Part shown: piece by piece, positions 24,064 through 35,560 of the stretch
Layout of the letters: each line of letters opens with the position of its first letter
Position numbering within the stretch: position 1 is the first letter of the stretch
Source: Cytospora piceicola
Taxonomy: Eukaryota > Ascomycota > Sordariomycetes > Diaporthales > Cytosporaceae
Assembly (NCBI GenBank): GCA_023375675.1
Contig: JALQBC010000052.1
Coordinates: forward strand, 171,747-235,746
DNA length: 64,000 nucleotides
Reading direction: 5' to 3'
Notes under the pieces: model-generated
Told to the model about the DNA's origin: nothing
Database searches by the model: none
The model's input: only the letters and a program-made list of their open reading frames with translations
Program-made: the position numbers and the translations under genes

Positions 24064-25428
24064 ATGTCTTCGTTGATACCAGCCTCCCAACTCCGTCTAG
24101 GATTCGCTAAAGCCCTATCTCGAATGTATAGACACGAAGTCCCACAATATGCAACCCTAGAGCGTCTCGTCACCCAAGTCAACAAGCGGTCCAATGCAAA
24201 CCTCGCATTACCAGACATCCCTCGGCACGGCGCCTTGCGTCTGGCTTCATTAGCAGAGCTGAAGGTGGCATCTAGATTCCTCAATGTGATGGGGTTGAGA
24301 TCAGTTGGTCACTACGATCTTTCGGCAGCCGGACTGCCAGTCCATGCCACAGCTTTTAGGCCCACCACACATGAAGATCTATCCGCGGCGCCCTTTAGGT
24401 TATTTGTTTCTGTTCTGAGGCCAGAGCTGCTCACGCCGGGATTGCAACCACTTGCGAGGCTCTTACTCGGCGAAAGGGGACCAGTGTTCAGCCAAAGGGC
24501 CATCGACTTGGTCTCGCAAGCAGAGGCCCAGGGAGGATTGACCGCATCAGAAGCAGATGATTTTGTTCGGGGCGGCTGCGACACACTGGCGTGGAGGAAC
24601 CAAATCTCACTCACAAAGGAGGATTACGATACGCTCAAAACAGACAAGCATGGCGACTTACTCATCGACATCATGGCATTTCGCAATCCTCACTTGAACC
24701 ATCTGACTCCCGCGACAGCCAACATCGACGCAATCCAACTAGGAATGGCCTCATGCGGACTTGAACCTAAGAACCGGGTCGAGGGCCCACCAGAACGGCA
24801 ATGCAACGTACTGCTAAGGCAGACCAGCTTCCTAGCGGTGGACGAGGGGATTGTTTTTGATGGAGTGGCGGACAAGGGCACCAAAGGCAGCCACAGCGCC
24901 AGATTTGGTGAGGTCGAGCAAAGAGGCGCTGCGCTCACACCAAAGGGAAGGGCGAAGTACGACGAGGCGATGGGAAAGGCCACGAGGGCGAATCTGCTCG
25001 AAGAGGGCAGGCAGGGTGCCTTCAAGGAACTCTTTGACCAAGATCTACCGGATAATTGGGAGGTATTGAAGAACGACGGGCTGATCTGGATCGAGTACAG
25101 TCTGACGAAGAAAGGCAAACATGAGGGAACCTCCAGTGGGGCAAATACACTGCAGCAGGCTGTTGAAGATGGGTTGGTATCGTGGGAGCCGATACAGTAT
25201 GAGGATTTCCTGCCGTTGTCAGCGGCAGGAATCTTCCAAAGTAACTTGCACCACAACTCTGCGGTGGATACAGATGATAGCATGCCTTGCGATTCCCTTG
25301 CCGAGTCCAAACGTCAGTTGAGAGAGGTTCTCGGCGAGGAAGGCATGGTTGATGAGATGAAGCTCTATGAGCAGCAGCAGGCCATGAGCGTCGAGAAATG
25401 CTGCGAGGCTCTGGGAATATCAAGGTGA
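24064..25428 (+). CDS. 2-oxoadipate dioxygenase/decarboxylase (HglS type, DUF1338)
   Basis: Non-haem iron enzyme family that converts 2-oxoadipate to 2-hydroxyglutarate with loss of CO2, a step of bacterial D-lysine catabolism; fungal members are less studied. Single exon, 454 aa from ATG at 24064. An in-frame ATG-less extension upstream is ignored because MSSLIPASQLR begins the conserved part. Family motifs: PRHGALRLAS (His ligand near residue 55), FRPTTHEDLSAAPFRLFVS, LNHLTPATANID (second His), GPPERQCNVLLRQTSFLA and ARFGEVEQRGAALTPKGRAKYD (Glu ligand plus Arg). The C-terminal WEPIQYEDFLPLSAAGIFQSNL also fits. All putative metal ligands are present. Family assignment is strong; the substrate in this fungus is inferred. 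Confidence 0.88.
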   Translation: MSSLIPASQLRLGFAKALSRMYRHEVPQYATLERLVTQVNKRSNANLALPDIPRHGALRLASLAELKVASRFLNVMGLRSVGHYDLSAAGLPVHATAFRPTTHEDLSAAPFRLFVSVLRPELLTPGLQPLARLLLGERGPVFSQRAIDLVSQAEAQGGLTASEADDFVRGGCDTLAWRNQISLTKEDYDTLKTDKHGDLLIDIMAFRNPHLNHLTPATANIDAIQLGMASCGLEPKNRVEGPPERQCNVLLRQTSFLAVDEGIVFDGVADKGTKGSHSARFGEVEQRGAALTPKGRAKYDEAMGKATRANLLEEGRQGAFKELFDQDLPDNWEVLKNDGLIWIEYSLTKKGKHEGTSSGANTLQQAVEDGLVSWEPIQYEDFLPLSAAGIFQSNLHHNSAVDTDDSMPCDSLAESKRQLREVLGEEGMVDEMKLYEQQQAMSVEKCCEALGISR

Positions 25429-25960
25429 TGAATTAGTCCTCGATGGGGTGGATGAAAGGAACCATCCATCAGAGTCGAAGTCGAACAAATAATGGAGACA
25501 ACATATGTGTCAAAAGGGAAGAACACGTGGAGTGAAACCTCATGATTGAGACCAGTTGGATGACAGATACCTTCGAGGGTGTGAGACACGGAAGAAGCCG
25601 ATGTCAGCACTTCGTAAGCACTTTATCTTGTCCTCTTGAGCTTTTGGTGATACGGACTTCCTCGTTTGCCAAGAATGGTGAAATCACCGGGCTCAGTTGA
25701 CGTGGTCTTCAGGAGCAGCAAGTTCCAGTAGAAAGCTGGAGGAGGGAGGGAGGGAGGTAGGGGATGGATTGATCGCATCTGTTAAGAGACGCCACCAACT
25801 CTACTGTGTTTTGCTTAACATCGACACACAAGTGCTAATACGACCTTGAATTACTGCAGACGACTAACGTTGGTAGTGCAGTTACGAACCTTATGTATCT
25901 TGCAACCTATCACGAGTCGAGGATCGGTTATTGGGGGAGGGGCTGCTAGGGCACCTATAC

Positions 25961-26010
25961 CCACCTAGGTAGGTGCTGGAGTACCTATATAGATACCTAG
26001 GTACCTACCT
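25961..26010. repeat. TACCTAGGTA-type palindromic cluster
   Basis: Two CCTAGGTA(G/C) palindromes flank a GTACCTATATAGATAC core that is itself nearly symmetric. Same motif as at 2731, 36508, 45421 and 55482. Confidence 0.7.
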
Positions 26011-26393
26011 CTTCAGCGCGCCTACAGCTGTAAGTTAGGTACTGCAGTAGTCTACATAGTGCTATTAGCTGCCCGGGAGAGTTTTCTGGTTGCTGCCGTT
26101 GCAAGCATTTACAGTTGCAGTCTAACGTTTCAACAAAAATGATCATTCCCTAGCTTGCATAACGTTACTGACTACCTATCGTCCGGACCCTTCGCTCATT
26201 TATTTTATACCTTCTTGTTCGCTCGTCAAAATTGTTCCTCCAATTCCATTAAGCTACAGTCTCTTCTTGCTACACGTCTGCTTCATTACTCTCCTTTTGG
26301 TGTCCTGTCTCTCGCTCTCATTTCGATATACGCCTCAACACCCTCGTCGGCAGTCGAGTCGAGTCCAGAAAAGCGAGCGGGCGGGCGGGTCAT

Positions 26394-26427
26394 GATACGA
26401 TACCGATACCGATACCGATACCGATAC
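26394..26427 (+). repeat. CGATAC hexanucleotide microsatellite
   Basis: About five tandem copies of a 6-bp unit (GATACC/CGATAC) in non-coding sequence, followed within 50 bases by a GACT tetranucleotide run. Likely length-polymorphic. Confidence 0.85.
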
Positions 26428-27006
26428 ATAAACAAAGTTGCTTCGACTGGAGACGACAGGGACGGACTGACTGACTGACTGATCGCCTAACCCAATCCTT
26501 GTGGGGCGGTAACTGGGCTGAACTGGACACTCCAGTTCGACACGACACGACACACACTGTCTCTGGACGAGTCTGGCGCTCTGGCGCTCTGGAACACGAC
26601 TCGGAACACGACCAGAAGAACTTGGAAGCCCTGATTGAGGCAAGCTCAGGCGAGACCCTCTTTACAGACTCCCAGACTACCGGTAGACTACCACTACCTA
26701 CCACACCTAGACTGCTAGACTCCTGCCAGGGGCCCCGTTATTTGTGTACTTGGCGTATTCCGGATCCATCTATCCAGGTTCCGATGAAAGACAGCGGCGC
26801 ATTCCTTCACGACAACAACACCAACACCGTCGCTCATCACCCATCGCCCTATCCACCAATCTGCTCCAGGAGAAAAGTCGTCGAGCTGGCTTAGTTGGTC
26901 GTCTAACCTCGAAGGCCCTTCTTCCTTCTTCTTCTTCTTCTTCCTCCTCCTCCCCTCTCCCTCCTCTCTGCCCCTGCCGTCGTCGCTGGTGAAGGCGTGC
27001 AGGAAT

Positions 27007-29152
27007 ATGCATCCGCCGTCCTTCAAGCAGCTCGTCACAACATGTATCATCCTCTGCGTGTGTCTGTTCCTGTATAGCAGGCGACTGTGGGGCGTCCCAG
27101 CATCCCAAGTCCACGACGAATGGACCAACCTTGCCCCGGCGCAACCACCACAGGTCCCCGACGACATTAACAACCCATCACCACCACAGGCCGACAACCA
27201 GGTCGAGCACCAGACCCCTTTCCAGCAAATACCATGGCATTGGAACGAGTACCCAATGTGAGTACATGCATACTTTACCTACACGCAGACATGTTTCGAT
27301 AAAAAAAATGTCATTGCTGGACACTGACTTCTGCCCTGTCGACAACAGTCTCGAGGCCTTCTACCATGGCATCCGCACACTAGTCGATTATTCCAAGTGG
27401 GTTCCTGAGCAGCTTGTGGATCATGGAGACCTGAAGGTAGCCGACAGAGTGCCCATCGAGCCGACCGTCGCGAACCCTTACTCTCATCTCCAGGACGTAC
27501 AAACCTGCTACCTCGACGAGCAAGACACCATCCCGCTGCCTGATATACTCTCTTACCCTGGCATACCCGCATACTTGCCCGCCCCATACTTCGGTGGATA
27601 CGAGGAGCTGGGTCTGGTTCCCAACCAATGCTGGGAGCGCTTTGGTAGGCTCGGTCCATACGGATACTCCTACCCCAAGTCGGAGGGCGGCTTCGGGCTC
27701 GAGGCTCTGCCATCTGAGGAGCCTAATTTGGACAAGATGATCCGCAAGATCGACTACAACAATATCAAGTGGGATCAGGTGCAGAAGAGGTGCCTCGAGA
27801 AGAACCGCGAGCGCTTCGGCTTGGACAAGGAAGCTCTCGACAAGCCGGCGGGCGCCCTGTCCAGGCTGTGGTCCCAAGCTGAGAAGATGTCTGGCGGTAA
27901 GCGCCTCCCTCGCCATGCCCTTGTCCTGCGCGCATGGACCGGCATTGAATGGTCGCCCATGCGCATCATCACCACCAGATCCCTCATCAGCGAGCTCTCC
28001 CTAAAGACCGGTGGCCAGTATGATATTCACATTCTGATGCACGTTACCGACGACTCGATTGACATTTCGGACGAGGCCACTGCCACGAAGATGGTTCACG
28101 ATAACATTCCCGAGGAGTTCTGGGAAATTACCACACCTTGGTCTGTACCCGACATGGCCGAGTACTACCCCGGGTTCACGGAGGACATGACCATCGAGAA
28201 CGACAGTGGAAAGCCCCTCTACAGCGTGTATCGTGTCCCCCACTTTGCGCTGCAGTGGTTTGCGCAGCACCATCCGGAATACGAGTTCTTCTGGAACTGG
28301 GAGCTCGATCTGCGCTATACCGGTGACTACTTCGAGTTCTTCGAGGCGGCTGGGAAGTGGTCAGACAAGCAGCCACGCAAGTATCTCTGGGAGCGCAACG
28401 AGCGCTACTGGATTCCTGGCTTGCACGGACGCTGGGAGAACTTTGTCGACCTGGTAGAAAAGGAGACCAAGGCCAGCAACTACCCCAGTCCATGGGGCCC
28501 CATCATCAACGACGGCGTGGTAGACCCGACGACCTATCCACCCACCACGATGGAGCAGGACAACTACGAGTGGGGCGTGGGCGAGGCCGCTGATCTCATC
28601 ACTCTGAACCCGCTCTTCGACCCTGACAAGAACGCATGGTGCCTGCGTTACGACATCACAGGCTACAACACCACCGTCCCACCGCGTCGCACGTCCATCA
28701 TTACCATTGGTCGCTTCTCTCGCCGGCTGCTGCAAGCCATGCACGAGGAAGCCTCGCGAAACAAGCACACCATGTTCCCCGAGATGTTCCCCGGTTCCAT
28801 CGCACTGCACCACGGCCTCAAGGCCGTCTACATCCCACACCCGATTTACTTTGACCGGCGTTGGCCGCTCGACCGTCTCCACTCGGTATTCAACCACGCT
28901 GAGACCCCCGAGACTAGCGTCTACTACTTCCCATTCACTCCCGGTACCGGCGAGGCGAACTTCCAGACGGCGAGTTATTACTATAGTACCGAGTTTGGCG
29001 CACCGTTGTGGCATCGCTGGTTGGGTAACGAGGATGCCGGGTTTGGCGGGGCAGAGCTCGAGAAGGAAACGGGCAGGATGTGTCTGAGGGGCATGTTGAT
29101 CCATCCTGTCAAGCAGGATTTGGGGGCAGATAAGGCCATTGGGGCGACGTGA
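27007..29152 (+). CDS. DUF3405 family type II membrane protein
   Basis: Fungal protein of the DUF3405 family, function not established; the fold and topology suggest a Golgi/ER-lumen glycan-related enzyme, which is inference. Two exons, 27007-27257 and 27349-29152, with a 91-nt phase-2 intron (donor GTGAGT, branch CACTGAC, acceptor ACAACAG). The protein is 684 aa. A signal-anchor helix lies at residues about 9-25 (LVTTCIILCVCLFLY), followed by a Pro/Gln stalk. The lumenal domain includes LEAFYHGIRTLVDYSKW, LRAWTGIEWSPMRIITTRSLISEL, DIHILMHVTDD, HHPEYEFFWNWELDLRYTGDY and RNERYWIPGLHG. The DxD-like ELDLR and repeated aromatics suggest a nucleotide-sugar-type active site. The next gene downstream is another type II glycosyltransferase-like protein. 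Confidence 0.85.
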
Positions 29153-29782
29153 TTCCAGAGAAGCATTGATATGAGATCGGGTTTTTGCAGAGGGGGTTGT
29201 ATATATGGCAGAATGACTAGTCGGTTGCCATGCTAGCTAGAAAGGAGCCCTTTATGGTGGGCCGGGGGTGTTCTATTTGTATAGTACTGGATACCTGATA
29301 GACCTGGAGCGTTTTTAAGGGCAATTTCTACACACAATCCACATTGGAGCTTTATCAACGACCACCGGGTGGGTGCACAACAACCTTCCGGCGTGCCCCC
29401 GAATGCTGATGGTACACGTACCCCCAAAAAGTATCAACTTGCACTTTGGTCACACAGCAGCTGATTGCCATGCAGGTTCCACCCTCAGCGGGCATCAACC
29501 GAAGGCTGGCCATGAATGCCAAATTCAGGAACGAATGTAGCGTGGATGGCCTCCATGTGGTCTGCCGGAGACCATGTTCCGTATTCCGATTTCAGCAGGA
29601 GAACCACCTGGCAGATCGAGCAAGTCCTTCGAAGCGTCTGTCTGTCTCACACTTGCACCGCCTATCCATATGGTTTCATCACCTTTCTTTCGATTTTATG
29701 CGTCGTGCGGAAAAATTGTTCCCACGACAATTTGTCAATACGGGGCCAGCTTTTGTCAGAAGCCCTCTACTCTTCTCCTGTG
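29153..29782. other. Intergenic
   Basis: About 630 bases between two same-strand Golgi-type genes. The downstream reading frame extends upstream to 29516 in the same frame, so a longer N-terminus for the next protein is formally possible but would bury its signal anchor. Confidence 0.5.
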
Positions 29783-31195
29783 ATGGTTGTATTGCCCTCG
29801 AGACAGACGAGAGTCATCCTACTCGTCTGTCTCATCATCCTCATCACCTTTCGAACATATCGACTTCCTGGTTTTTGCATATTCGGTCAATGCCCTCACA
29901 GCCCTCAGGCTTTTGGTCATGACCGCTGCCCAGCCGACAATGACACTGATCTCGCAGCTCCGGATGCTCCGTTCGTCTCATGGCCGCTGGCAAGAGTCTG
30001 CAGCGAAACGAATATATGGATCCCGGGATTGGTCTTTATGTGCGACAATAATTCAGGCGGGATAGGTAACATCCGGAACTTCATACTTACATGTCTACGT
30101 TACGCCATCGAGGCTGGCGCCACTGGCCTGGTAATGCCGACTGTCCAGACAAGGAACGAGGAAAAGCTGGCGGATTTGTTCACGGCACCCAAGCTACCCT
30201 TCTCGTACTTCTTCGACGAGGGCCATTTCCGCCAGTCATGGAACTCGGCATGCCCTCAAATTTTCATTTACGACGAAGTGGCCAAAGTTTCAGGGTTGAA
30301 CGTGCAGGACTTACATATGGGCAAGGTGCGGCCGGAACAGATCACCCCTAACTACTTCGGTCTCAGGGGTGGGTGTGATTCCAGGGATCTCAATCGGCAT
30401 GCAGATCTTTTCGGGGATAGGTTCCGTGCTTCATTGAAAGAGAAGGAGGAGACGTTGGGTCTGGAGCCTGTGAGTGCAAGGAACCCGAAGCTGGTGAGGA
30501 TGAACTGGGGCGTGCAGTGGAACTACCCTGTCTACAAAGATGGGCCAGAGTTTGTAGCCACTTTTGGTGGCTTGCTGAAGTTTCGAGGCGACATTCTGGA
30601 GTTGGGCAGAAGGACGGTTGCCGCGATGGAAAAGACGGCTGCCAATCTGGAGTCTGAGACCGGAGTCGAGGCCCAAGTCAAGGACGATGGAAATGGCTAC
30701 CTTGGTGTTCATCTGAGGACTGAAAACGACGCCCTGAGCACCTGGCCCTCGTTTGAGGACCAAACCGCCGCTTACCTAGCGAAAGCAACTACCCTCAGCC
30801 CGCCGTTGAAGTACGCTTATCTGGCGACGGGGAACGCGACTGAAGCAGCCAAGTTTGCGTCGCTCGCACAGTCCCAACAAGCGCTACACGTCGTCACTAA
30901 GCAAGAGCTCCTGTCCAAATCCCCTGACTTGCTGGGACAGCTCAACTCGCTCAGCTGGGACCAACACGCACTCGTCGATTTCATCGTGTTGCTGCACGCC
31001 GATTATTTTCTCGGCGTGAGCCCAAGCTCGTTCAGTATGAATGTCGCTCTCAAGAGACATCTCAAAGAGGAGGGCCTGTACATGCGGCCATGGAAAGTGG
31101 GCAGCATGGAAGGAGATGGGAGGAGTTGGCTTGTGGGAAGATATGAGAGCTACTGGGATGACTGGTTGTTCATGTACGATTCGCTTTGGCCATAA
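29783..31195 (+). CDS. O-fucosyltransferase-like type II membrane protein
   Basis: Resembles the fungal branch of the GDP-fucose protein O-fucosyltransferase-like fold. Start at ATG 29783 gives 470 aa with a signal anchor at residues about 10-23 (RVILLVCLIILITF). An upstream in-frame extension is discounted because it lacks family features and puts the hydrophobic anchor internal. Key segments: GLVFMCDNNSGGIGNIRNFILTCLRYAIEAGATGLVMPTV, the nucleotide-binding Gly-rich N-lobe; YLGVHLRTENDA, the HxR-type motif of the second lobe; YAYLATGN; and DFIVLLHADYFLGVSPSSFSMNVAL near the C-terminus, the usual donor-site end. Donor and acceptor are not predictable. Single exon. Confidence 0.75.
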   Translation: MVVLPSRQTRVILLVCLIILITFRTYRLPGFCIFGQCPHSPQAFGHDRCPADNDTDLAAPDAPFVSWPLARVCSETNIWIPGLVFMCDNNSGGIGNIRNFILTCLRYAIEAGATGLVMPTVQTRNEEKLADLFTAPKLPFSYFFDEGHFRQSWNSACPQIFIYDEVAKVSGLNVQDLHMGKVRPEQITPNYFGLRGGCDSRDLNRHADLFGDRFRASLKEKEETLGLEPVSARNPKLVRMNWGVQWNYPVYKDGPEFVATFGGLLKFRGDILELGRRTVAAMEKTAANLESETGVEAQVKDDGNGYLGVHLRTENDALSTWPSFEDQTAAYLAKATTLSPPLKYAYLATGNATEAAKFASLAQSQQALHVVTKQELLSKSPDLLGQLNSLSWDQHALVDFIVLLHADYFLGVSPSSFSMNVALKRHLKEEGLYMRPWKVGSMEGDGRSWLVGRYESYWDDWLFMYDSLWP

Positions 31196-31911
31196 TAATG
31201 GCACACGTCGGATCTGCCTCCTATCTGCCTCCTCCCCGCTGTCCTGTTTCTCCTTCATTCCTCCATTCATCCAGCTTACGTCTCTATCCACATGAGCACC
31301 AATTGTTTGCGGGGTCCGCCTTAGTTGCTTCGTGAGGAGAGCTGACGTAGTGGGGAAGCAGTCCATCTCATCGTCATTGGACTCTTTCAAGGCAGTCAAC
31401 GGGCAGACAGGCAGTCTCACCCGTCACATTCTCAAGTGGCTGCATGTCAAGTGATCAAATGACGATGCTAAGAATCGACTTCTTTACCCACGCAGGTCGA
31501 CCAACGAATAATAAGCAGGATGCCCAGGCTCTCGTTCCCACAAGCCCGTACACCCCCTGCTCAATATCCATGGACGGTACTAGGGCCGGCATCTCGGTTC
31601 TATGTTTCCAGCTCCAAAGATTCCAAGAGCAGATGACAGGGACGTGGTGATGGTGGTAGAACCAGCCACGTCCGCCAGGCAGGGCACCCACAGAACTAAC
31701 ATTCAGCACATCACAATGGAGCCCCGGGATGCTGTTTCTGGACCACCGGGTTACCCAATCCTGGTGGACAAGGGAAAGATGCTACAAGATCAGAGATCAT
31801 ATATACAAATAGCATCATCTCCTTGCTGCCTAGTTTCGCTTCTGGTATGACAAGAGGTTGTCCTTGTATTCGGCAAGTCTATATACCCAAGTTGGTATCG
31901 CTTCATCCACC
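31196..31911. other. Intergenic
   Basis: About 720 bases upstream of the GH106-like gene. Nothing recognised. Confidence 0.5.
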
Positions 31912-34900
31912 ATGGCCTGGCCAAGTCCGTTCATGTGTGCCCTGGAACTGGTCGTCGTCGTGTCGGCGATAATACACCACCATGCTATCGCTCGTGAAGA
32001 CGGGTTTTCCAACCCAAGCAATGCCTATCGACCTAAATTCCGTTACTGGTGCGTCCTGCCTGGAATCCTCCACTCTTTTCACGATACTATCACTAACACA
32101 TACCACCCCTTTCCCCTCAGGCTTCCAGATGCCTCCGTCTCATCTGACATCGTCGCCAAGGATATATCTTCCATGGCTGCCATTGGCGCCGGCGGGTTAC
32201 AATTCTTACCGTTCTACCTCTATGGCCTCATCTACACACAGATCGGCATGAGCTCGGCGGTATCTGACTCGATCGCGCCGCCAACAGACTGGTCTATCTA
32301 CGGCTTTGGAGACGAGGCCTTCAACGTGCTGTTCAAGACTGTCCTTCAAGCGGTAAAGGATGAGGGCGACGGGTTTGTTATAGACTTTGCCCTCGGGCCG
32401 AATCAGGGTGCTGGTGTGCCGAGTGCGCCTGGCTCGGATGGGTTGGCGGTTCATCTGGTGAGCTTCTCCAGCCTTGCCAATGTAATAGGGGCAAAACATG
32501 TCACGCTTCCATGTGAGGTCTCCGTACGAATCGTCTCGGAGCTGACTAGACTGCCTATAGGTACCAGGAAATGCGACCGTGACGGCCGGGCAGTCATTCT
32601 CAGGACCTGTCCCATCGCCATACTTGCCTGGTATTATCCAGTCTGGCCTCACGTTCCAAAACGAACTCGAGCGGTTTGGTACTGCCAAGCTCATCACTAT
32701 ATTTGCTATGAAAGTCGTTAGAAGTAGGTCACGCACTATCTGCTCCCATGCACAACCACAGTAGTCAGTCTGACTCTTTTACGTATGTAGATGATACCAG
32801 AACAGTCTCCGTCTATGGATCTGGAGACATCACAGTGCCTGTAGTAGTCCTAGATGAGTCTTCGTATGTCGACTTGACAACCCTTGTATCTACAGACGGG
32901 CAGCTCGAATGGACACCCCCCGTGAACGGCATTAACTCCACGTGGAGGATCTTTAGCTATTGGCAGCAGTATACGAACCAGCGAGAGTGTCATGGCGGAC
33001 TAAACGCTACGACAGTGATTGGAAATGGCTCTTGGGTAGTTGATCATTTCAGCATCATCGGCGCACAGAAGGTGACTAACTTCTGGGACGAGCAAATCCT
33101 CGTCGACCAGGAGACAGCGGACCTGTTGGCCAGCGTCGGTGAATACTGTAAGCTCGATCTTCCGGCCTTGGCCAACTCTGTAATCATAGGACTAATTTTG
33201 TATTCCGTCCAGCCTGGGAAGACAGCATAGAGATGCTAGCAGCTCTGTATTGGACCCCCGACTTCCTCTCCCGGTTCGAGCACGAAATGGGCTACAGCCT
33301 CATCAAATACTTGCCCCTGCTCTATGACTCCTCAAATGCCTGGCTCGCTGACAGCTCTGCCTACCCAGAGTTGTATCAGTACGGGAAGTATACACTTGAC
33401 AATCAGAGCGTCCACAACCTTGATTATCACGCGGTCCTGGGCTCAGGGTATCTTGACTATATCAACCACTTCGAAAACTGGTCACACTCTCGAGGCATAG
33501 GATACTCTAACCAGCCGGCTTATAACCTCCCTATGGAGATGCTAAGGATGATTCCATCAGTCGACGCACCAGAATGCGAATCTCTTGGTTTCGAGGACAG
33601 TCTGACCTCCTACCGACAATTCTCCGGCCCGGCTCACCTCTCAGGCCGCAAAGTTATCAGCAGCGAGATGGGTGCTGTGTCAGGCCCGGCTTTCAACCTC
33701 ACCATCCCTCAGCTGCTCTTCCACGCCAAACGTGGCCTTGCCGGCGGTATCACGCAGCACGTCCTTCATGGCAGTCCTTATACTGGCAATTACCCAAACA
33801 CCACCTGGCCCGGATACGCGCCGTTTTACTACTCGTTCAGCGAACAATGGACGCCACACTTGCCGACATTTGGTTCGGGCCATCTGAAGGATACGGTAGA
33901 CTGGATCGGGAGGAACCAATGGGTTCTGCAACAAGGCAAACCAAAAATCGACCTTGCGGTCTATGACTATGCCGCGCCTTGGGCACCCGGTGGTGAGGAT
34001 GTCTTTGGGGGCGTCGACGGTCTTGGTGCGATAGGGTATACGTACGACTATTTAGGGCCAGAGAACCTGCTCCTCCCGCAGGCTGTCGTCACAGAGGGGC
34101 TTCTGGCTGCCCACGGTCCGGCGTACAAGGCGCTTGCATTTTCCGGCCAGCAGGTAATCACCGCCGAGGCGGCTCAGGTAGTTCTAGCCTTTGCCGAAGC
34201 TGGACTACCCATTGTGGTCGTCGGTGGGACAACAGCACTGCCAAGTCAGACATACCCGTCGACGAAGGCAAGCCTAGCACTTATTGCCGCAACCATGGCG
34301 GAGCTGGCCAACAGCCCATCGGTACACTTCGTCCCATCCATCTCGTATGTGCCAGGAGTATTGTCTCAGTTGGGCATCGGACCGCGTGTTGGGCTGAACT
34401 GCACGTCCAATCCCGTGTACCCGGTCTTGAGGAGCAATGTGGACAACGGAACGGAGTACGTGTGGCTGTACAATGACCAGGAGTTGGCTGTGGACTGTAC
34501 CGTCACTTTCAGGCCGGCAGGGCGATACAGCGTCACACCATTTGTGTATGACGCTTTCACCGGGACGCAGGAGGAACTGGTCCAGTATACCACCCATGTA
34601 GAGACGTTCACTTTGCCAGTCAGCTTAGCAGCCAACGAGACGGCGATCCTAGCGTTCAAATCTGGCCATTCGAACTCTACAGGTAACAGGAAACCTTTCG
34701 TCATATCATCCAGCCAGAATGTCGCAACCATACGGCGCGGCTCTTCCAACTCAAGCAGCTCCTCTGTTCTCGCAGCTATCACCAGCTCTGGCTCGGCAAC
34801 GCTCACTATCGACTCCGGTAAGACGGCCATATTCGACGTCAGCTTGCCCGAGGCAAGTAATATGTCTACATGGGATATCGAGATCGAGGACTGGCACGCA

Positions 34901-35428
34901 CAGGACGACCTGTTCGACGTCGATTCTGGCACGGCCATCACGTTGCATAATTTCACGGACCAAGCTCTTGTTCCGTGGTACGAGCTGGGTGCCGGATTCG
35001 AGAATGTGAGCGGTGTGGGGCGGTATACGACACAGTTTACTGTACCATCACTCCCATCCACCAACACTACTCCTCCCACCTTTGTTACTCAGCGTATTGG
35101 AGCCTTCCTCTCCCTCGGACCGGTGGTGAATACCGTCCGAGTGAACATCGATGGCGTCCAACTCCCGCCAGTCGATCCAGCGAGGCCAATTGTCGACATT
35201 TCATCGTATCTTGGTGAGGTAGGTGAAGATCACACGCTGATGATCGAGGTTACCACTACATTGTTCAATAGGATCAAGAGCATGGCAGATCATGTTATGA
35301 CGTGGGGCCAAATTGCTGCCGTGCAACAGTCGCTGTATGCCTCGGAAGGACCATTCGCCTACGGGTTGTTAGGGCCGGTAACGGTGCAATGGATTGCTAT
35401 TGCTGAGGTTGATGTCGGCTCATTGTAG
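31912..35428 (+). CDS. Secreted GH106-like glycoside hydrolase (alpha-L-rhamnosidase-like)
   Basis: Large secreted protein of the fungal branch related to GH106 alpha-L-rhamnosidases, which act on rhamnogalacturonans. Five exons: 31912-32048, 32121-32457, 32561-32723, 32791-33147 and 33213-35428. Introns are 72, 103, 67 and 65 nt, all frame-consistent. The protein is 1069 aa. A signal peptide-like N-terminus precedes NPSNAYRPKFRYWLPDASVSSDIVAKDI and GAGGLQFLPFYLYG, the hallmark of the family N-terminal barrel. Later: SWEDSIEMLAALYWTPDFLSRFEHEMGYSL, SEMGAVSGPAF, LFHAKRGLAGGITQHVLHGSPYTG, then Ser-rich and beta-sandwich C-terminal regions. Many N-x-S/T sequons support secretion. Catalytic glutamates were not assigned with confidence. 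Together with the pectinesterase 9 kb away it fits pectin degradation. The third donor choice (AGAA-GTAGGT) is the least certain splice. Confidence 0.8.
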
Positions 35429-35560
35429 TATTTTTATACTACCTGTTCCTCGCGAACCTCTACCATAGGAACATATGGGTGATCTCATCGCTGTTCACCC
35501 AATTCCCAATTCCCACTCAATGTCCTGTGCTCGTAAGCTGAGGGACAGGTTCGCGCATCC

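Larger units (their letters stand above)
25429..27006. other. Intergenic with palindromic cluster and microsatellites
   Basis: About 1.6 kb upstream of the DUF3405 gene. It contains a GGGA run near 25741-25760, a CCTAGGTA cluster at about 25961-26010, a CGATAC hexamer array at 26394-26427, a GACT run near 26466-26481 and a TTC tract near 26925-26950. No supported gene. Confidence 0.6.

Noticed and set aside
26394..26427. CRISPR-like array
   Set aside because: The repeat is a direct 6-bp microsatellite without spacers, in a eukaryotic genome.
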